Source of the DNA: Paenibacillus phyllosphaerae
Lineage (GTDB): Bacteria > Bacillota > Bacilli > Paenibacillales > Paenibacillaceae
Direction of reading: 5' to 3'
NCBI RefSeq assembly: GCF_014192105.1
Contig: NZ_JACHXK010000010.1
Location: 1-64,000 of the forward strand
DNA length: 64,000 nucleotides
Shown: positions 8,801 through 18,202 of the stretch, piece by piece
How the letters are laid out: the number at the start of each line of letters is the position of its first letter
How positions within the stretch are numbered: position 1 is the stretch's first letter
Made by a program: the position numbers and the translations under genes
The notes under the pieces: generated by a model
Database searches by the model: none
The model's input: the letters and a program-made list of their open reading frames with translations, nothing else
Told to the model about the DNA's origin: nothing

Positions 8801-11800
8801 GAACGCAAACCTTGCGTTTCACCTACACGATACAGGCTGGCGACAACGATGCGGATGGCATCGCGTTCAGCGGAGGCGAGGCAGCCATTACTTTGAATGG
8901 CGGTACGCTTCGAGACGTGGCGGGCAATGCAGCAGCGATAAAGCCGACATCTAATCCAGTCATGAACGGCGTGCTTGTGGATACGACTGTACCGCAAGTT
9001 ACGGGGATTACGATTCCGTCCAAGACGTATTTGGCAGGGGATACGATCCCGATGACGGTGCAGATGAGCGAAAACGTCAACGTGAGCGGCACGCCGAAAC
9101 TGAGCTTCAATCTTGGCGGCAACACGGTCGATGCTGTTTATCAGTCTGGTTCTGGCACGCAGACGCTCAGCTTCGCTTACGAGATTCCGGCTGGCAAGCA
9201 AGATGGCGACGGCATCAGCCTTGGTACGAATCTGACCTTGGCAGGAGCGACAATTACGGACATCGCAGGCAATAACGTGAACACGCTGCTGCCTGGACCA
9301 GCCGATTATCCGGAGGTCAAAGTCGATACGATCGTACCGAAGGTAACCGCCGTGACGGCGGCAGACAGCTATTACACAGCCGGCGACTTGCTGCAGTTCA
9401 AGGTGCAACTCGACGAAGCGGTGACGGTAGTAACGACAGGAGGGACGCCTTCCCTGACGTTCAAGCTGGGGACTCAATCCTTCGAGGCTCCGTATCTGTC
9501 GGGCAGCGGGACAGCGGAGTTGGTATTCGGTTATACGATTCAGCCTAATGACGCTAACGGCGCAGCGGCTGCATTCGAAGCCGGTGCCGCGATTGCGCTT
9601 AACGGCGCCGAAGTGAAAGACTTGAATGGCAATCCGGCCAATGTCGTTCTGAGTGGCATTGCCGATCTCTCCGGGGTCATAGCGGACTCGACGATTCCGA
9701 CAATGACGTCCATGACGGCCAGTGCGGACAAGCCGTATATTGCCGGCGACGTGATGGAATTCCAAGTGAGCATCAGCGAACCGGTCAACATAACCGGTAC
9801 GCCAAGTTTGACGCTGGTTACGGATAGCGGAGAACGGACGGCTGCCTACACGGCGGCGGCATCCAATGCATCAACCCTCGTATTCCGTTATACCGTCGTT
9901 TCAGGCGATATGGATGAAGACGGCATCGCCTTGAATGCGAACTTGGTCCTCGGCGGCGCTTCCGTGAAGGATGCTGCAGGCAACGGTATCAACGCGGCGC
10001 TGCCGAATGCGGATACGTCGGGCATGCAGATCGATACGCTCATTCCGGAAATTACCGACGTGACGTACCCGGATGCAGGTAGTTATCTGGAAGGCGACGA
10101 ACTGACGTTCACGCTCGATCTGAACAAGCCGGTGGCTGTGACGACGACGAATGGCACGCCGGGCTTGAAGCTTCTGATCGGTTCCGATGAAGCTTGGGCC
10201 GTCTACACGGGCGGCAGCGGCCCGGTGAGTCAGATGACGTTTACCTATACGATTGCATCAGGCGATACGGATGACAACGGCGTGGCACCAAGCAACGCGA
10301 TCGATCTCCGTGGAGCAACGGTAAAGGATACAGCCGGGAACGCGCTTGCGCTCACGCTGCCTACAGCGGTTGTACCCGCGATGATCGTCGATACGAAACG
10401 ACCTGCGATTACTTCGGTGACCTCGACGGACGGAATGTATCTCGCAGGCGAAACCTTATCGTTCCAAGTAAAATTCGATGAAGCGGTCCAAGCAACGGTT
10501 ACCGGAGGCAAGCCATATCTAGCCTTCAAACTGGGCGGGAACGAACTTCAGGCGGAATATGCTTCCGGCAGCGGCACGGACACGCTGACCTTCAGCTACA
10601 ACGTGCAACCTGACCATGCGAACGGCGAATCCGTCAATCTGGCGGATACAACGGGCTTAGCGTTAAGCGGAGGGGTACTGCAGGATCTGAATGGTAATGC
10701 GGCTGAATTGGCTCTCCATGGCGTCAGCGGCATGAGCGGCGTCAAGGTCGACTCGACGCTTCCAAGTTTAACGGCGATCGATACGCCCGCGGATCAGATT
10801 TACAAAGCAGGCAGCCAGCTGGACTTTACGGTTACGGCGAGCGAGGCGATTACCATTGATACGATAAACGGTACTCCGTCCTTGTCGCTTACGATCGGGG
10901 AAGATACGCGCGAAGCGGTTTTCGTCTCGGCGAATGCGCTGCAGAACACGTTGCTCTTCCGCTATACCGTCGCTACTGGCGATGCGGACGCGGACGGCAT
11001 TGAACTGCCAGCTCAGCTCATGCTGAACGGCGCAACGATTAAGGATACCGCGGGCAACAGCTTGCTGTTGACGGTGCCGGCTAAGGATACGTCGGGCATT
11101 CAAGTGGATACGCTCATTCCGACAATTAGCGGAGTAACCTATCCATCGGCAGGCAGCTATCTGGAAGGCGACGAACTGACGTTCACGCTCGACTTAAACA
11201 AGCCGTTGGTCGTGACGACGACAGGTGGTACGCCTGCACTGAAACTTCAGATCGGTTCAAGTGAAGAGTGGGCCGTCTACACGGGCGGCAGCGGCTCGTT
11301 GAATCAAATGACGTTCACCTACACGATTGCCTCAGGCGATACGGACGAAGATGGCGTGGTACCAAGCAACGCAATCGAACTTCGCGGAGCAACGGCGGCA
11401 GATGCAGCTGGCAACTCGCTTGTGCTGACGCTGCCGACAGCGGCTGTACCAACGATGATCGTCGACACGAAAGTGCCTGCTATCACCTCGGTAACGGCGA
11501 CTGACGGATTCTATCGCGCAGGGGACAAGCTATCGTTCCAAGTGAAATTCGATGAAGCGATCCAAGCGACGACTACCGGAGGCAAGCCATATCTGGCCTT
11601 CAAGCTTGGCGGGAACGAACGCACAGCCGAGTATGTTTCCGGCAGCGGCACGGACACGCTGACGTTCAGCTACGTCGTGCTGATGAACGACGCGAACGGC
11701 GAATCGGTCAGTCTGGCCGACACGACGGTCGTGGCATTAGCAGGAGGAACGCTGCAAGATCTGAATGGCAATGCGGCTGAATTGGATCTCCACGGCGTCA

Positions 11801-14800
11801 GCAGCATGAGCGGCGTTAAAGTCGATGCGACGCTTCCAAGTTTAACGGCGATCGACACGCCTTCGGATGAGATCTACAAAGCAGGCAGCCAGTTGGACTT
11901 TACGGTTACGGCCAGCGAGGCGATTGCCATCGATATGACGAATGGTACTCCGTCCTTGTTGCTCACGGTCGGGGAAGATACGCGCGAAGCGGTATTCGTC
12001 TCGGCGAATGCGCTGCAGAACACTTTGCTCTTCCGCTACACCGTTGCCCCTGGCGATGCGGACGCGGATGGCATTGAACTGCCGGTTCAGCTCACACTGA
12101 ACGGCGCAATAATTAAGGACACCGCTGGCAACAGCCTTCTGTTGACGGTGCCGGCTAAGGATACATCGGGTATTCAGGTCGATACGCTCATTCCGGAAAT
12201 TACCGGCGTGACGTACCCGGATGCAGGCAGCTATTTGGAAGGCGACGAACTGACGTTCACGCTCAATCTGAACAAGCCAGTGGTTGTAACGACGACAGGC
12301 GGTACACCGGCATTGAAGCTCCAGATCGGAACCGAGGAAGAATGGGCTGTCTACTCGGGCGGAAGCGGCTCTGTGAATCAAATGACGTTCACCTACACGA
12401 TTGCATCAGGCGATACGGACGAAGATGGCGTTGTACCAAGCAACGCGATCGAACTTCGCGGAGCAACGGCGGCAGACGCAGCGGGCAACTCGCTTGTGCT
12501 GACGCTGCCGACAACGGCTGTACCGACGATGATCGTCGATACGAAAGTGCCTGCTATTATCTCGGTAACGGCGATTGACGGATTCTATCGCGCAGGCGAC
12601 ACGTTATCGTTCCAAGTGAAATTCGATGAAGCGATCCAAGCGACGACTACCGGAGGCAAGCCATATCTGGCCTTCAAGCTTGGCGGGAACGAACTTCAGG
12701 CGGAATATGCCTCCGGCAGCGGCACGGATACGCTGACCTTTAGCTACGTCGTGCTGATGAATGACGCAAACGGAGAATCGGTCAGTCTGGCCGACACGAC
12801 GGGCGTGGCATTAGGAGGAGGCACGCTGGAAGATCTGGATGGCAATGCGGCTGAATTGGCTCTCCATGCCGTCAGCAGCATGAGCGGCGTTAAAGTCGAT
12901 GCGACGCTTCCAAGTTTAACGGCGATCGACACGCCTGCGGACGAGATCTACAAAGCAGGCAGTCAGTTAGACTTTACGGTTACGGCCAGCGAGGCGATTG
13001 CCATCGATACGACGAACGGTACTCCGTCCTTGGCGCTCACGATCGGGGAAGAAATGCGCGAAGCGGTATTCGTCTCGGCGAATGCGCTGCAGAACACCTT
13101 GCTCTTCCGCTATACCGTCGCTACTGGCGATGCGGACGCGGATGGCATTGAACTACCGGCTCAGCTCACCCTGAACGGCGCAACGATGAAGGATGCAGCG
13201 GGCAACAGCTCTCTGTTGACGATGCCGGCTAAGGATACATCGGGTATTCAGGTGGATACGCTCATTCCGACAATTAGCGGAGTAACCTATCCAACGGCAG
13301 GCAGCTATTTGGAAGGCGACGAACTGACGTTCACGCTCAATCTGAACAAGCCAGTGGTTGTAACGACGACAGGCGGTACACCGGCATTGAAGCTCCAGAT
13401 CGGCACCGAGGAAGAGTGGGCCGTCTACACGGGCGGCAGCGGTTCGGTGAATCAAATGACGTTCACCTACACGATTGCTCCAGGCGATACGGACGAAGAT
13501 GGCGTGGCACCAAGCAACGCGATCGAACTTCGCGGAGCAACGGCGGCAGACGCAGCGGGCAACTCGCTCGTGCTGACGCTGCCGACAGCGGTTGTACCAA
13601 CGATGATCGTCGACACGAAAGTGCCTGCGATTAGCACGGTAACGGCGACTGACGGATTCTATCGGGCAGGCGACACGTTATCGTTCCAAGTGAAATTCGA
13701 TGAACCGATCCAAGCGACGACTACCGGAGGCAAGCCGTATCTGGCCTTCAAGCTTGGCGGGAACGAACGCACAGCCGAGTATGTTTCCGGCAGCGGCACG
13801 GACACGCTGACGTTCAGCTACGTCGTAACGGCTAGCGATGCGAACGGCGAGCCGGTCGATCTATCCGGTACGCAAGCGCTTGTCTTAAGCGGCGGCTTGC
13901 TGGCGGACGTGAACGGCAACCCTGCGCAACTGGCGCTGAATGGCGTCGATAACATGGCAGCCGTAATCGTGGATGCGGTGAAACCGACGATCGATCTGCT
14001 CGACGTTCCGGCATCGAAGACTTACAAGGCCGGCGATCAACTGGACTTCACGGTTACAACAAGCGAATCGGTAACAGTGGAAGGAACATCGGGAACGCCA
14101 TCGATCGTCCTGCAAATCGGGGAGAACGTTCGCGAGGCCATGCTTGTTTCGGAAGACGCTTCGAAAAACGAGCTGCTCTTCCGCTACACGGTAACGAGCG
14201 GCGATTCGGATCTGGACGGGATCGCGTTATCCTCGAACCAGATTCAGTTGAATGATGCGGTTATCACGGATGCTGCGGGCAACTCGGCGGTACTCGCCTT
14301 GCCGGTTGTTGATGTATCGGGTATTAAGCTCGATACGAACGTACCGGGACTGACGAACGTAATCTGGCCGGAGTCCGGCAACTATCGGGAAGGTCAGAAC
14401 CTCGCGTTAACCGTTAAAGTGAACAAAGCGGTCACAGTCAACGGCACGCCAAACCTTACGCTGCAGATTGGCGAGGATGTGGCGGAAGCCGAGTACACCG
14501 GGGATTCCAGCGAAACGGACACCTTGACGTTCGCATACACGATTGCGGACGGGGTGAATGATTCCGACGGAATCGAGCTGACGCAGCTGAGCCTGCAAGG
14601 GGCTTCGATTCAGGACCATGCCGGCAATGAGCTGGTGCTTACGCTGCCAGCGGCTTCAACGCCTTCCGTCGTGAAGATCGATACGGAAGCGCCGAGCACA
14701 CCGGTCGTTGCGATGGATGACGATACGCTGTTCCAAACGGCTGTGGTGACGGTAAACGGGGAAGCGGAAGCAGGAACCGTGCTGAGCGTAACGGCAACGC

Positions 14801-16410
14801 TGGAACCAGCGGGCACGGAAGCGGCTGCCCAGACGGTAACGGTTGGCGAAGACGGCCATTGGTCGGTTACGCTAAGCGGCTTATCGGAAGGCGAATACGC
14901 GCTGAAGGCAGTTGCAACGGATGCGTCCGGCAACAGCAGCGAGACGAGAACGGTACAATTTGCGATCGTTCCTGTGCTTTCCCTCGATGCGGCGTCATAC
15001 CAGATCGTTCGCGGCAAGACGAGAGCGCTTGTCCTGACGGCAACGTATCTCGACGGAACGAAGAAGGATATTACGGCTGACGCGGTATTCACATTCGATC
15101 AGCCGTCGATAGCGGCCATGGAAGGCACTAGCATTAAAGGGCTCCAGACAGGTACGGCGATCATGAAAGCGGAATGGTCCGGTCAGTCGATTACGGCGGC
15201 CATTAAGGTCACTTCGCCTCCGGTTGCGGGCAATGTGACCGATACGTTGGATCTGCCGCTGCTTTTGGGAGCTGAAGGGCTTGCGTACACCGTAAACCTG
15301 GACGAAATCAAAGCGGGCGAGCTCAAAATCAACATTGCTTCCGGCGAACCGCTGGAGCTGGCTCTCGACATGGCTACGCTCAATAAGCTGCTGGAGCTGA
15401 ACGGCAATCTGAATCTGGAGCTTCGAACAGGTTCGAACTCGATTCGCCTGTCACTGCCGAATGTGCTCGCTCAAGCGAAGAAGCTGGCGGGAGAAAACAT
15501 CGACAATCTGCAGATCGGGGTTATAGCTCCGGGTGCGGAGGAATCGGCAGCGGTATCCGAAGCGCTCGCCAAGCTGGGAGCGACATCGCCGGCTGATCCG
15601 GCAAGCTTCACCGTTCAAGTGGAGAACACGGATGGCAAGTCGTTCGAACTGTCTTCCTTCGGCGAGTATGTAACGAGGACGATCGGAGCGGGTACGGAAA
15701 AACCGGCGTCCGGCGCGATTGCGGTACGTCTGGATCCGGAGACCGGCGAATTTAGTTTCGTTCCGACATCCGCTTTCCGCGAGGAGGACGGCGTCTGGGT
15801 TGCTGAGCTGAAAGACCGCTCTACCGGGGTCTATCTGATCCTGGAAGATCCGACTACCTTCCCGGATGTCCAAGGCCATTGGGCCGCGGATTCGATTGAA
15901 CTGCTCGCTTCGATGCAGATCATTAAAGGCAAGGACGACAACCAGTTCGACCCAACAGGCTCGATCACGCGAGCCGAATTCGCAGCATTGCTGACCCGTA
16001 TTCTCGCCATCGGCGGGGAGACAGGGAATGCGAAGTTCGGCGACATCAACGGCGGCAGCTGGTATGCCGATGATGTATCTGCTGCTGCTCAAGCGGGTAT
16101 TATTACCGGGTATTCGGATGGTTCCTTCCGTCCGGGTGCGGTAGTGACCCGTCAAGAGATGGCGGTCATGATTATGCGGGCTGCCGAGTTCATCGGCGTC
16201 TCGCATGCCGAGGGAGCGGCAAGCGAGACCTTCAAGGATCAAGGAAGCATTCCGGCATGGGCGCAGCAAGCCATTCAGCAGGCTTCCGCATTGGGATTGG
16301 TTCAAGGCAATGAAGCGGGCGAGTTCAGCCCTGCGAGCCAATCGTCACGCGCAGAAGCGGCGGTCATGCTGCTCCGCCTCATGCAGGCAGCTCAAATTTC
16401 ACCATGGTAA
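5866..16410 (+). CDS. giant SLH-anchored surface protein with beta-helix and Ig-like repeats
   Basis: 3,514 residues, the largest gene here. Order: basic N-terminus and hydrophobic export segment (about 12-40); a parallel beta-helix region rich in GGG and NNS turns (about 40-480); a DUF11 module with NTLPTGM and TCTGLTC (about 566-686); 19 Ig-like modules of about 115 residues, most opening with VDT.IP and containing SGSGTDTLTFSY, DADGI and D.AGN (about 690-2940); one Ig module with SGNSSE; one Big_2-type module (about 3036-3120); and three SLH domains at the C-terminus (about 3330-3512) that bind pyruvylated wall polymer. It is probably an adhesin or matrix protein. ATG 5866 has GGGGAG upstream; ATG 5842 is possible. 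It lies 50 nt behind the collar genes. Confidence 0.9.
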   Translation: MDFEGSTVQRRKLWRRITAGAFGVALLAGTLFQLQNNEGSAAVETYTVNNITELRNAVTQSNLSSDVNTINMAAGTYDLGDEPLDITEPVNLIGSGGNAEGTAGATILAASDNRVLNINDALGTFGSMKIAALTITGGTAPDSQVTTKDPVTGKETVTKVASDIYGGGGILADTGSGTLSLYNVAITNNATGDNSGYGGGLYVSGPNQGALSLDRVTIGSNMAVEHGGGMFVEGDLSVSIIRSTFESNIAKRFTGGGIAFLPETESGAGPVTISDSAFIGNEAQGMDDLTPTKQGVGGGLVISVPLTTITNSTFSGNKARDGGGGIIAAAASTGIPVLKHVTIANNSSSTGSGGGLLLNGGTPQLISSIVSGNTAASAANADVAIGAGKTAKLDDTTSMNNVLEKAASVFKTATPGGGNVIGLSANLLPLADNGGFTKTHALGTSSPALAAGGATGVSYDQRGFPRLVAAQTAAGAYESFRASIRYNRTYSGTFNFGGASGVSMTKKSETPSGLISSFQFANPAVTATPTTEQAGTAVYEISLNRTIANVNYTLKGNFELEVRAVPDLTVSVTHSGNFYQTQKKAAYTITVKNEGIKETSGTITLTNTLPTGMTLDSSVGTGWTCTGLTCTSTTSIPAKGSAALTLYVNIADNASGTVITKTAVSGGGEETADNTNNSGSDTHQIYPIPRIQTIAVPGSKTYKMGDVLAFSLTYDRNVTVTGTPSLPITIGGTTKQAVYTGGSGSQVLTFAYTVEEGLTDADGIQPGSSLVLGAGTGMASEYEAPAQLTLTSMPTTGGVRVDSVIPQISSIGLPTNGTFKAGTQLDFNVMFSENVAVQDAPTLTMDVGGETAEAVYVPNTDPGADQKKATFRYIVPQGHNDADGIELTEITLNSGSIRDGAGNDARLTLAPANTSGIRIDTVAPVMQSLDVPSSSSYNEGDTFTFTANYDEPVTVTGTPTIKFVSGETEQQAAYVSGSGTQTLRFTYTIQAGDNDADGIAFSGGEAAITLNGGTLRDVAGNAAAIKPTSNPVMNGVLVDTTVPQVTGITIPSKTYLAGDTIPMTVQMSENVNVSGTPKLSFNLGGNTVDAVYQSGSGTQTLSFAYEIPAGKQDGDGISLGTNLTLAGATITDIAGNNVNTLLPGPADYPEVKVDTIVPKVTAVTAADSYYTAGDLLQFKVQLDEAVTVVTTGGTPSLTFKLGTQSFEAPYLSGSGTAELVFGYTIQPNDANGAAAAFEAGAAIALNGAEVKDLNGNPANVVLSGIADLSGVIADSTIPTMTSMTASADKPYIAGDVMEFQVSISEPVNITGTPSLTLVTDSGERTAAYTAAASNASTLVFRYTVVSGDMDEDGIALNANLVLGGASVKDAAGNGINAALPNADTSGMQIDTLIPEITDVTYPDAGSYLEGDELTFTLDLNKPVAVTTTNGTPGLKLLIGSDEAWAVYTGGSGPVSQMTFTYTIASGDTDDNGVAPSNAIDLRGATVKDTAGNALALTLPTAVVPAMIVDTKRPAITSVTSTDGMYLAGETLSFQVKFDEAVQATVTGGKPYLAFKLGGNELQAEYASGSGTDTLTFSYNVQPDHANGESVNLADTTGLALSGGVLQDLNGNAAELALHGVSGMSGVKVDSTLPSLTAIDTPADQIYKAGSQLDFTVTASEAITIDTINGTPSLSLTIGEDTREAVFVSANALQNTLLFRYTVATGDADADGIELPAQLMLNGATIKDTAGNSLLLTVPAKDTSGIQVDTLIPTISGVTYPSAGSYLEGDELTFTLDLNKPLVVTTTGGTPALKLQIGSSEEWAVYTGGSGSLNQMTFTYTIASGDTDEDGVVPSNAIELRGATAADAAGNSLVLTLPTAAVPTMIVDTKVPAITSVTATDGFYRAGDKLSFQVKFDEAIQATTTGGKPYLAFKLGGNERTAEYVSGSGTDTLTFSYVVLMNDANGESVSLADTTVVALAGGTLQDLNGNAAELDLHGVSSMSGVKVDATLPSLTAIDTPSDEIYKAGSQLDFTVTASEAIAIDMTNGTPSLLLTVGEDTREAVFVSANALQNTLLFRYTVAPGDADADGIELPVQLTLNGAIIKDTAGNSLLLTVPAKDTSGIQVDTLIPEITGVTYPDAGSYLEGDELTFTLNLNKPVVVTTTGGTPALKLQIGTEEEWAVYSGGSGSVNQMTFTYTIASGDTDEDGVVPSNAIELRGATAADAAGNSLVLTLPTTAVPTMIVDTKVPAIISVTAIDGFYRAGDTLSFQVKFDEAIQATTTGGKPYLAFKLGGNELQAEYASGSGTDTLTFSYVVLMNDANGESVSLADTTGVALGGGTLEDLDGNAAELALHAVSSMSGVKVDATLPSLTAIDTPADEIYKAGSQLDFTVTASEAIAIDTTNGTPSLALTIGEEMREAVFVSANALQNTLLFRYTVATGDADADGIELPAQLTLNGATMKDAAGNSSLLTMPAKDTSGIQVDTLIPTISGVTYPTAGSYLEGDELTFTLNLNKPVVVTTTGGTPALKLQIGTEEEWAVYTGGSGSVNQMTFTYTIAPGDTDEDGVAPSNAIELRGATAADAAGNSLVLTLPTAVVPTMIVDTKVPAISTVTATDGFYRAGDTLSFQVKFDEPIQATTTGGKPYLAFKLGGNERTAEYVSGSGTDTLTFSYVVTASDANGEPVDLSGTQALVLSGGLLADVNGNPAQLALNGVDNMAAVIVDAVKPTIDLLDVPASKTYKAGDQLDFTVTTSESVTVEGTSGTPSIVLQIGENVREAMLVSEDASKNELLFRYTVTSGDSDLDGIALSSNQIQLNDAVITDAAGNSAVLALPVVDVSGIKLDTNVPGLTNVIWPESGNYREGQNLALTVKVNKAVTVNGTPNLTLQIGEDVAEAEYTGDSSETDTLTFAYTIADGVNDSDGIELTQLSLQGASIQDHAGNELVLTLPAASTPSVVKIDTEAPSTPVVAMDDDTLFQTAVVTVNGEAEAGTVLSVTATLEPAGTEAAAQTVTVGEDGHWSVTLSGLSEGEYALKAVATDASGNSSETRTVQFAIVPVLSLDAASYQIVRGKTRALVLTATYLDGTKKDITADAVFTFDQPSIAAMEGTSIKGLQTGTAIMKAEWSGQSITAAIKVTSPPVAGNVTDTLDLPLLLGAEGLAYTVNLDEIKAGELKINIASGEPLELALDMATLNKLLELNGNLNLELRTGSNSIRLSLPNVLAQAKKLAGENIDNLQIGVIAPGAEESAAVSEALAKLGATSPADPASFTVQVENTDGKSFELSSFGEYVTRTIGAGTEKPASGAIAVRLDPETGEFSFVPTSAFREEDGVWVAELKDRSTGVYLILEDPTTFPDVQGHWAADSIELLASMQIIKGKDDNQFDPTGSITRAEFAALLTRILAIGGETGNAKFGDINGGSWYADDVSAAAQAGIITGYSDGSFRPGAVVTRQEMAVMIMRAAEFIGVSHAEGAASETFKDQGSIPAWAQQAIQQASALGLVQGNEAGEFSPASQSSRAEAAVMLLRLMQAAQISPW
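10033..13826 (+). repeat. 1,074-bp tandem repeat inside the giant surface gene
   Basis: The start of the unit (GATACGCTCATTCCG) recurs at 10033, 11107, 12181 and 13255, exactly 1,074 bp (358 codons, three Ig modules) apart. Three full copies and about half of a fourth are present; the fourth diverges after about 13826. Long stretches are identical between copies, while others are patchwork: the first 40 bases of copy 4 match copy 2, and the following stretch matches copy 3. Confidence 0.93.
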
Positions 16411-16439
16411 GAGACATGCCGTAGAATATGGCAACTTAG

Positions 16440-16477
16440 GCAGTCCAGGCGCACTCGCGCTTGGGCTGCTTTTTTTC
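16440..16477 (+). terminator. terminator of the giant surface gene
   Basis: A 13-bp GC-rich stem with G-U pairs (GCAGTCCAGGCGC with GCGCTTGGGCTGC), a 4-nt loop and a run of seven Ts, 30 nt after the stop codon. Confidence 0.85.
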
Positions 16478-17021
16478 TATCCAAAGGGTAAAATTCCCTG
16501 TTCGTAATACTTCCGCCATGTTGCTCGCGCGCGAGATCCGGCATGATAGAGAAGCATCGAATGGAAGCATGCGCCTGACCGGGCCGGGATGTCCGATTCA
16601 TCCGGCAGTGCGGGTCCACGCTGTGGGCTCGTATGCTGCACGCGTATGTTCGTCGATGCGCCAATTTGGGGCGTATGCCCCGTCGCTGTGGAGCGATTAA
16701 CTGACAAAGCTGCCGATTACACCTCGGCACTATTCCAAGAGAGCGAAAGCAGACAATCCTTCTGGCTTGCCCAAGAGGGCAGGCCGCCGGCGCAAGGCTT
16801 TGCAGCCAGGCAGATACCGGATGCCCGTCGTTTGCCGATTACGAACCTGTTGCTGCCTAACGTGTTATCTCTGCTGAAAGTGAGCAGGCAGAATACGCGA
16901 GGATGGCAAGGGTATCGCTAAGTAAACGCGAGACGTTCTCAAGCATGGCTCCGCCATTGCCGCCGGAAGGATTGCTGCAAGTAGCAGCGGCGAAGATTAC
17001 GCCAAAAGGGAGAGATTACCT
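16478..17021. other. spacer without a recognised gene
   Basis: About 540 bp between the surface-gene terminator and the slipin gene. A 92-codon open frame (about 16646-16921) has no ribosome site and no recognisable product. The slipin ribosome site (AAAAGGGAG) is at the right end. I found no convincing promoter pair. Confidence 0.4.
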
Positions 17022-18149
17022 ATGTATACGAACATCATCATTCAAGCGGACGAGCGAGGCTTGTTATTCGAGAAAGGCCAATATAAGAAAGTACTGCCGC
17101 CAGGGAGCTACCGGATCTGGAAGCTGCGCAGCCAGACGGTGACGGTGGTTAAGGTGACCGAACCATTCGAGGTAAAAGGCATGGAGCTGCCGTTGTTCCT
17201 GCAGGACCGGAACCTTACGCGGGAACTGGAGGTCGTGGAGGTCAGCGACCACGAATTGGCGCTGCACTATATCGACGGCAAGTTCCATCGCTTGCTGACC
17301 GCCGGGCGCTATGCGTTCTGGACCGTTCTGCAGCGGCATCATGTCGTCCGGGCGGATCTGCGCAATCCGGAGCTCGGCCCTGAGATCGATAAGGCGATCA
17401 TTCCGCGGCTTCATGCGTATATATCGGTACTTGATGTGGCCAGCTACGAACGTGGCTACTTGTATTACAATCACGTGCTGCAGCGGGAGCTAATGCCCGG
17501 GAAATATTATTTTTGGCGTACGGGTGCCGTTCAGCCGGTCGTGAAGACGATCGACCTGCGGCAGCAGCAGTTGGATCTGAACGGCCAGGAGATGATGACC
17601 GAGGATAAAATCACGCTGCGGCTGAATTTTGTCTGCCAATATCGGATCGTCGATCCGATGCGTTCGCTCGAAATGAAGGCGTTCGAGGAGCAAATCTACA
17701 TTCAGCTGCAGTTGGTGCTGCGCGAATATGTCGGGACGCTGAAGCTGGATGAGCTGCTGCGGAGCAAGCAGGAGGTGGCGGCGTTCGTGTTGGAGCGGCT
17801 GAACGCGAAGAGCGAGGAATACGGCATTTCGTTCCGTTCGGCTGGCGTGAAGGATATTATCCTGCCTGGCGAGATCCGGGACATTCTCAACACGGTGCTG
17901 CTCGCGGAGAAAAAAGCGCAGGCGACGCTCATCACCCGCCGCGAGGAAACCGCTTCGACGCGGAGCCTGCTCAATACCGCCAAGCTGATGGACGAGAACA
18001 AGACGTTGTACCGCCTGAAGGAGCTGGAATTCCTCGAAAAAATATGCGAGAAGATCGGCACGATCTCGCTCTCCGGGGGCTCGAATCTGCTGGAGCGGTT
18101 GAACACGCTGCTCGGCGCAAGCGCGGTGGAAGCAACCAAAGAGGCGTAA
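17022..18149 (+). CDS. slipin / SPFH (band 7) domain protein
   Basis: 375 residues. Two similar N-terminal segments occur: ERGLLFEKGQYKKVLPPGSYRIW (about 11-33) and ERGYLYYNHVLQRELMPGKYYFW (about 147-169). The SPFH core follows (MMTEDKITLRLNFVCQYRIVDP), then a charged helical region with LLAEKKAQATLITRREETAS typical of the family. Slipins normally oligomerise on membranes. Here no N-terminal transmembrane stretch is visible, so it may be soluble or peripherally bound. Start set at the ATG after GGGAG. It lies just upstream of rtcB and an AAA ATPase; slipin genes beside rtcB are known in other bacteria. Its exact role in RNA repair is unknown. Confidence 0.85.
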   Translation: MYTNIIIQADERGLLFEKGQYKKVLPPGSYRIWKLRSQTVTVVKVTEPFEVKGMELPLFLQDRNLTRELEVVEVSDHELALHYIDGKFHRLLTAGRYAFWTVLQRHHVVRADLRNPELGPEIDKAIIPRLHAYISVLDVASYERGYLYYNHVLQRELMPGKYYFWRTGAVQPVVKTIDLRQQQLDLNGQEMMTEDKITLRLNFVCQYRIVDPMRSLEMKAFEEQIYIQLQLVLREYVGTLKLDELLRSKQEVAAFVLERLNAKSEEYGISFRSAGVKDIILPGEIRDILNTVLLAEKKAQATLITRREETASTRSLLNTAKLMDENKTLYRLKELEFLEKICEKIGTISLSGGSNLLERLNTLLGASAVEATKEA

Positions 18150-18170
18150 CGCCGGCACGAGCGACTTAAG

Positions 18171-18202
18171 TGGGCAAGAATCGTTATAACGATTCTTGCC
18201 CA
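18171..18202. promoter_or_regulatory. 32-bp perfect palindrome upstream of rtcB leader
   Basis: TGGGCAAGAATCGTTA is followed directly by its exact reverse complement, TAACGATTCTTGCCCA, with no loop. It starts 21 nt after the slipin stop and abuts the -35 box at 18203. No T run follows on either strand, so it looks more like an operator for a dimeric regulator than a terminator; a terminator or processing stem for the slipin mRNA remains possible. Confidence 0.6.

Noticed and set aside
8797-9765. 322-codon minus-strand frame inside the giant surface gene
   Set aside because: Shadow caused by biased codon use in the repetitive plus-strand gene.
16646-16921. 92-codon plus-strand ORF upstream of slipin
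   Set aside because: No ribosome site, no domain, and irregular composition.
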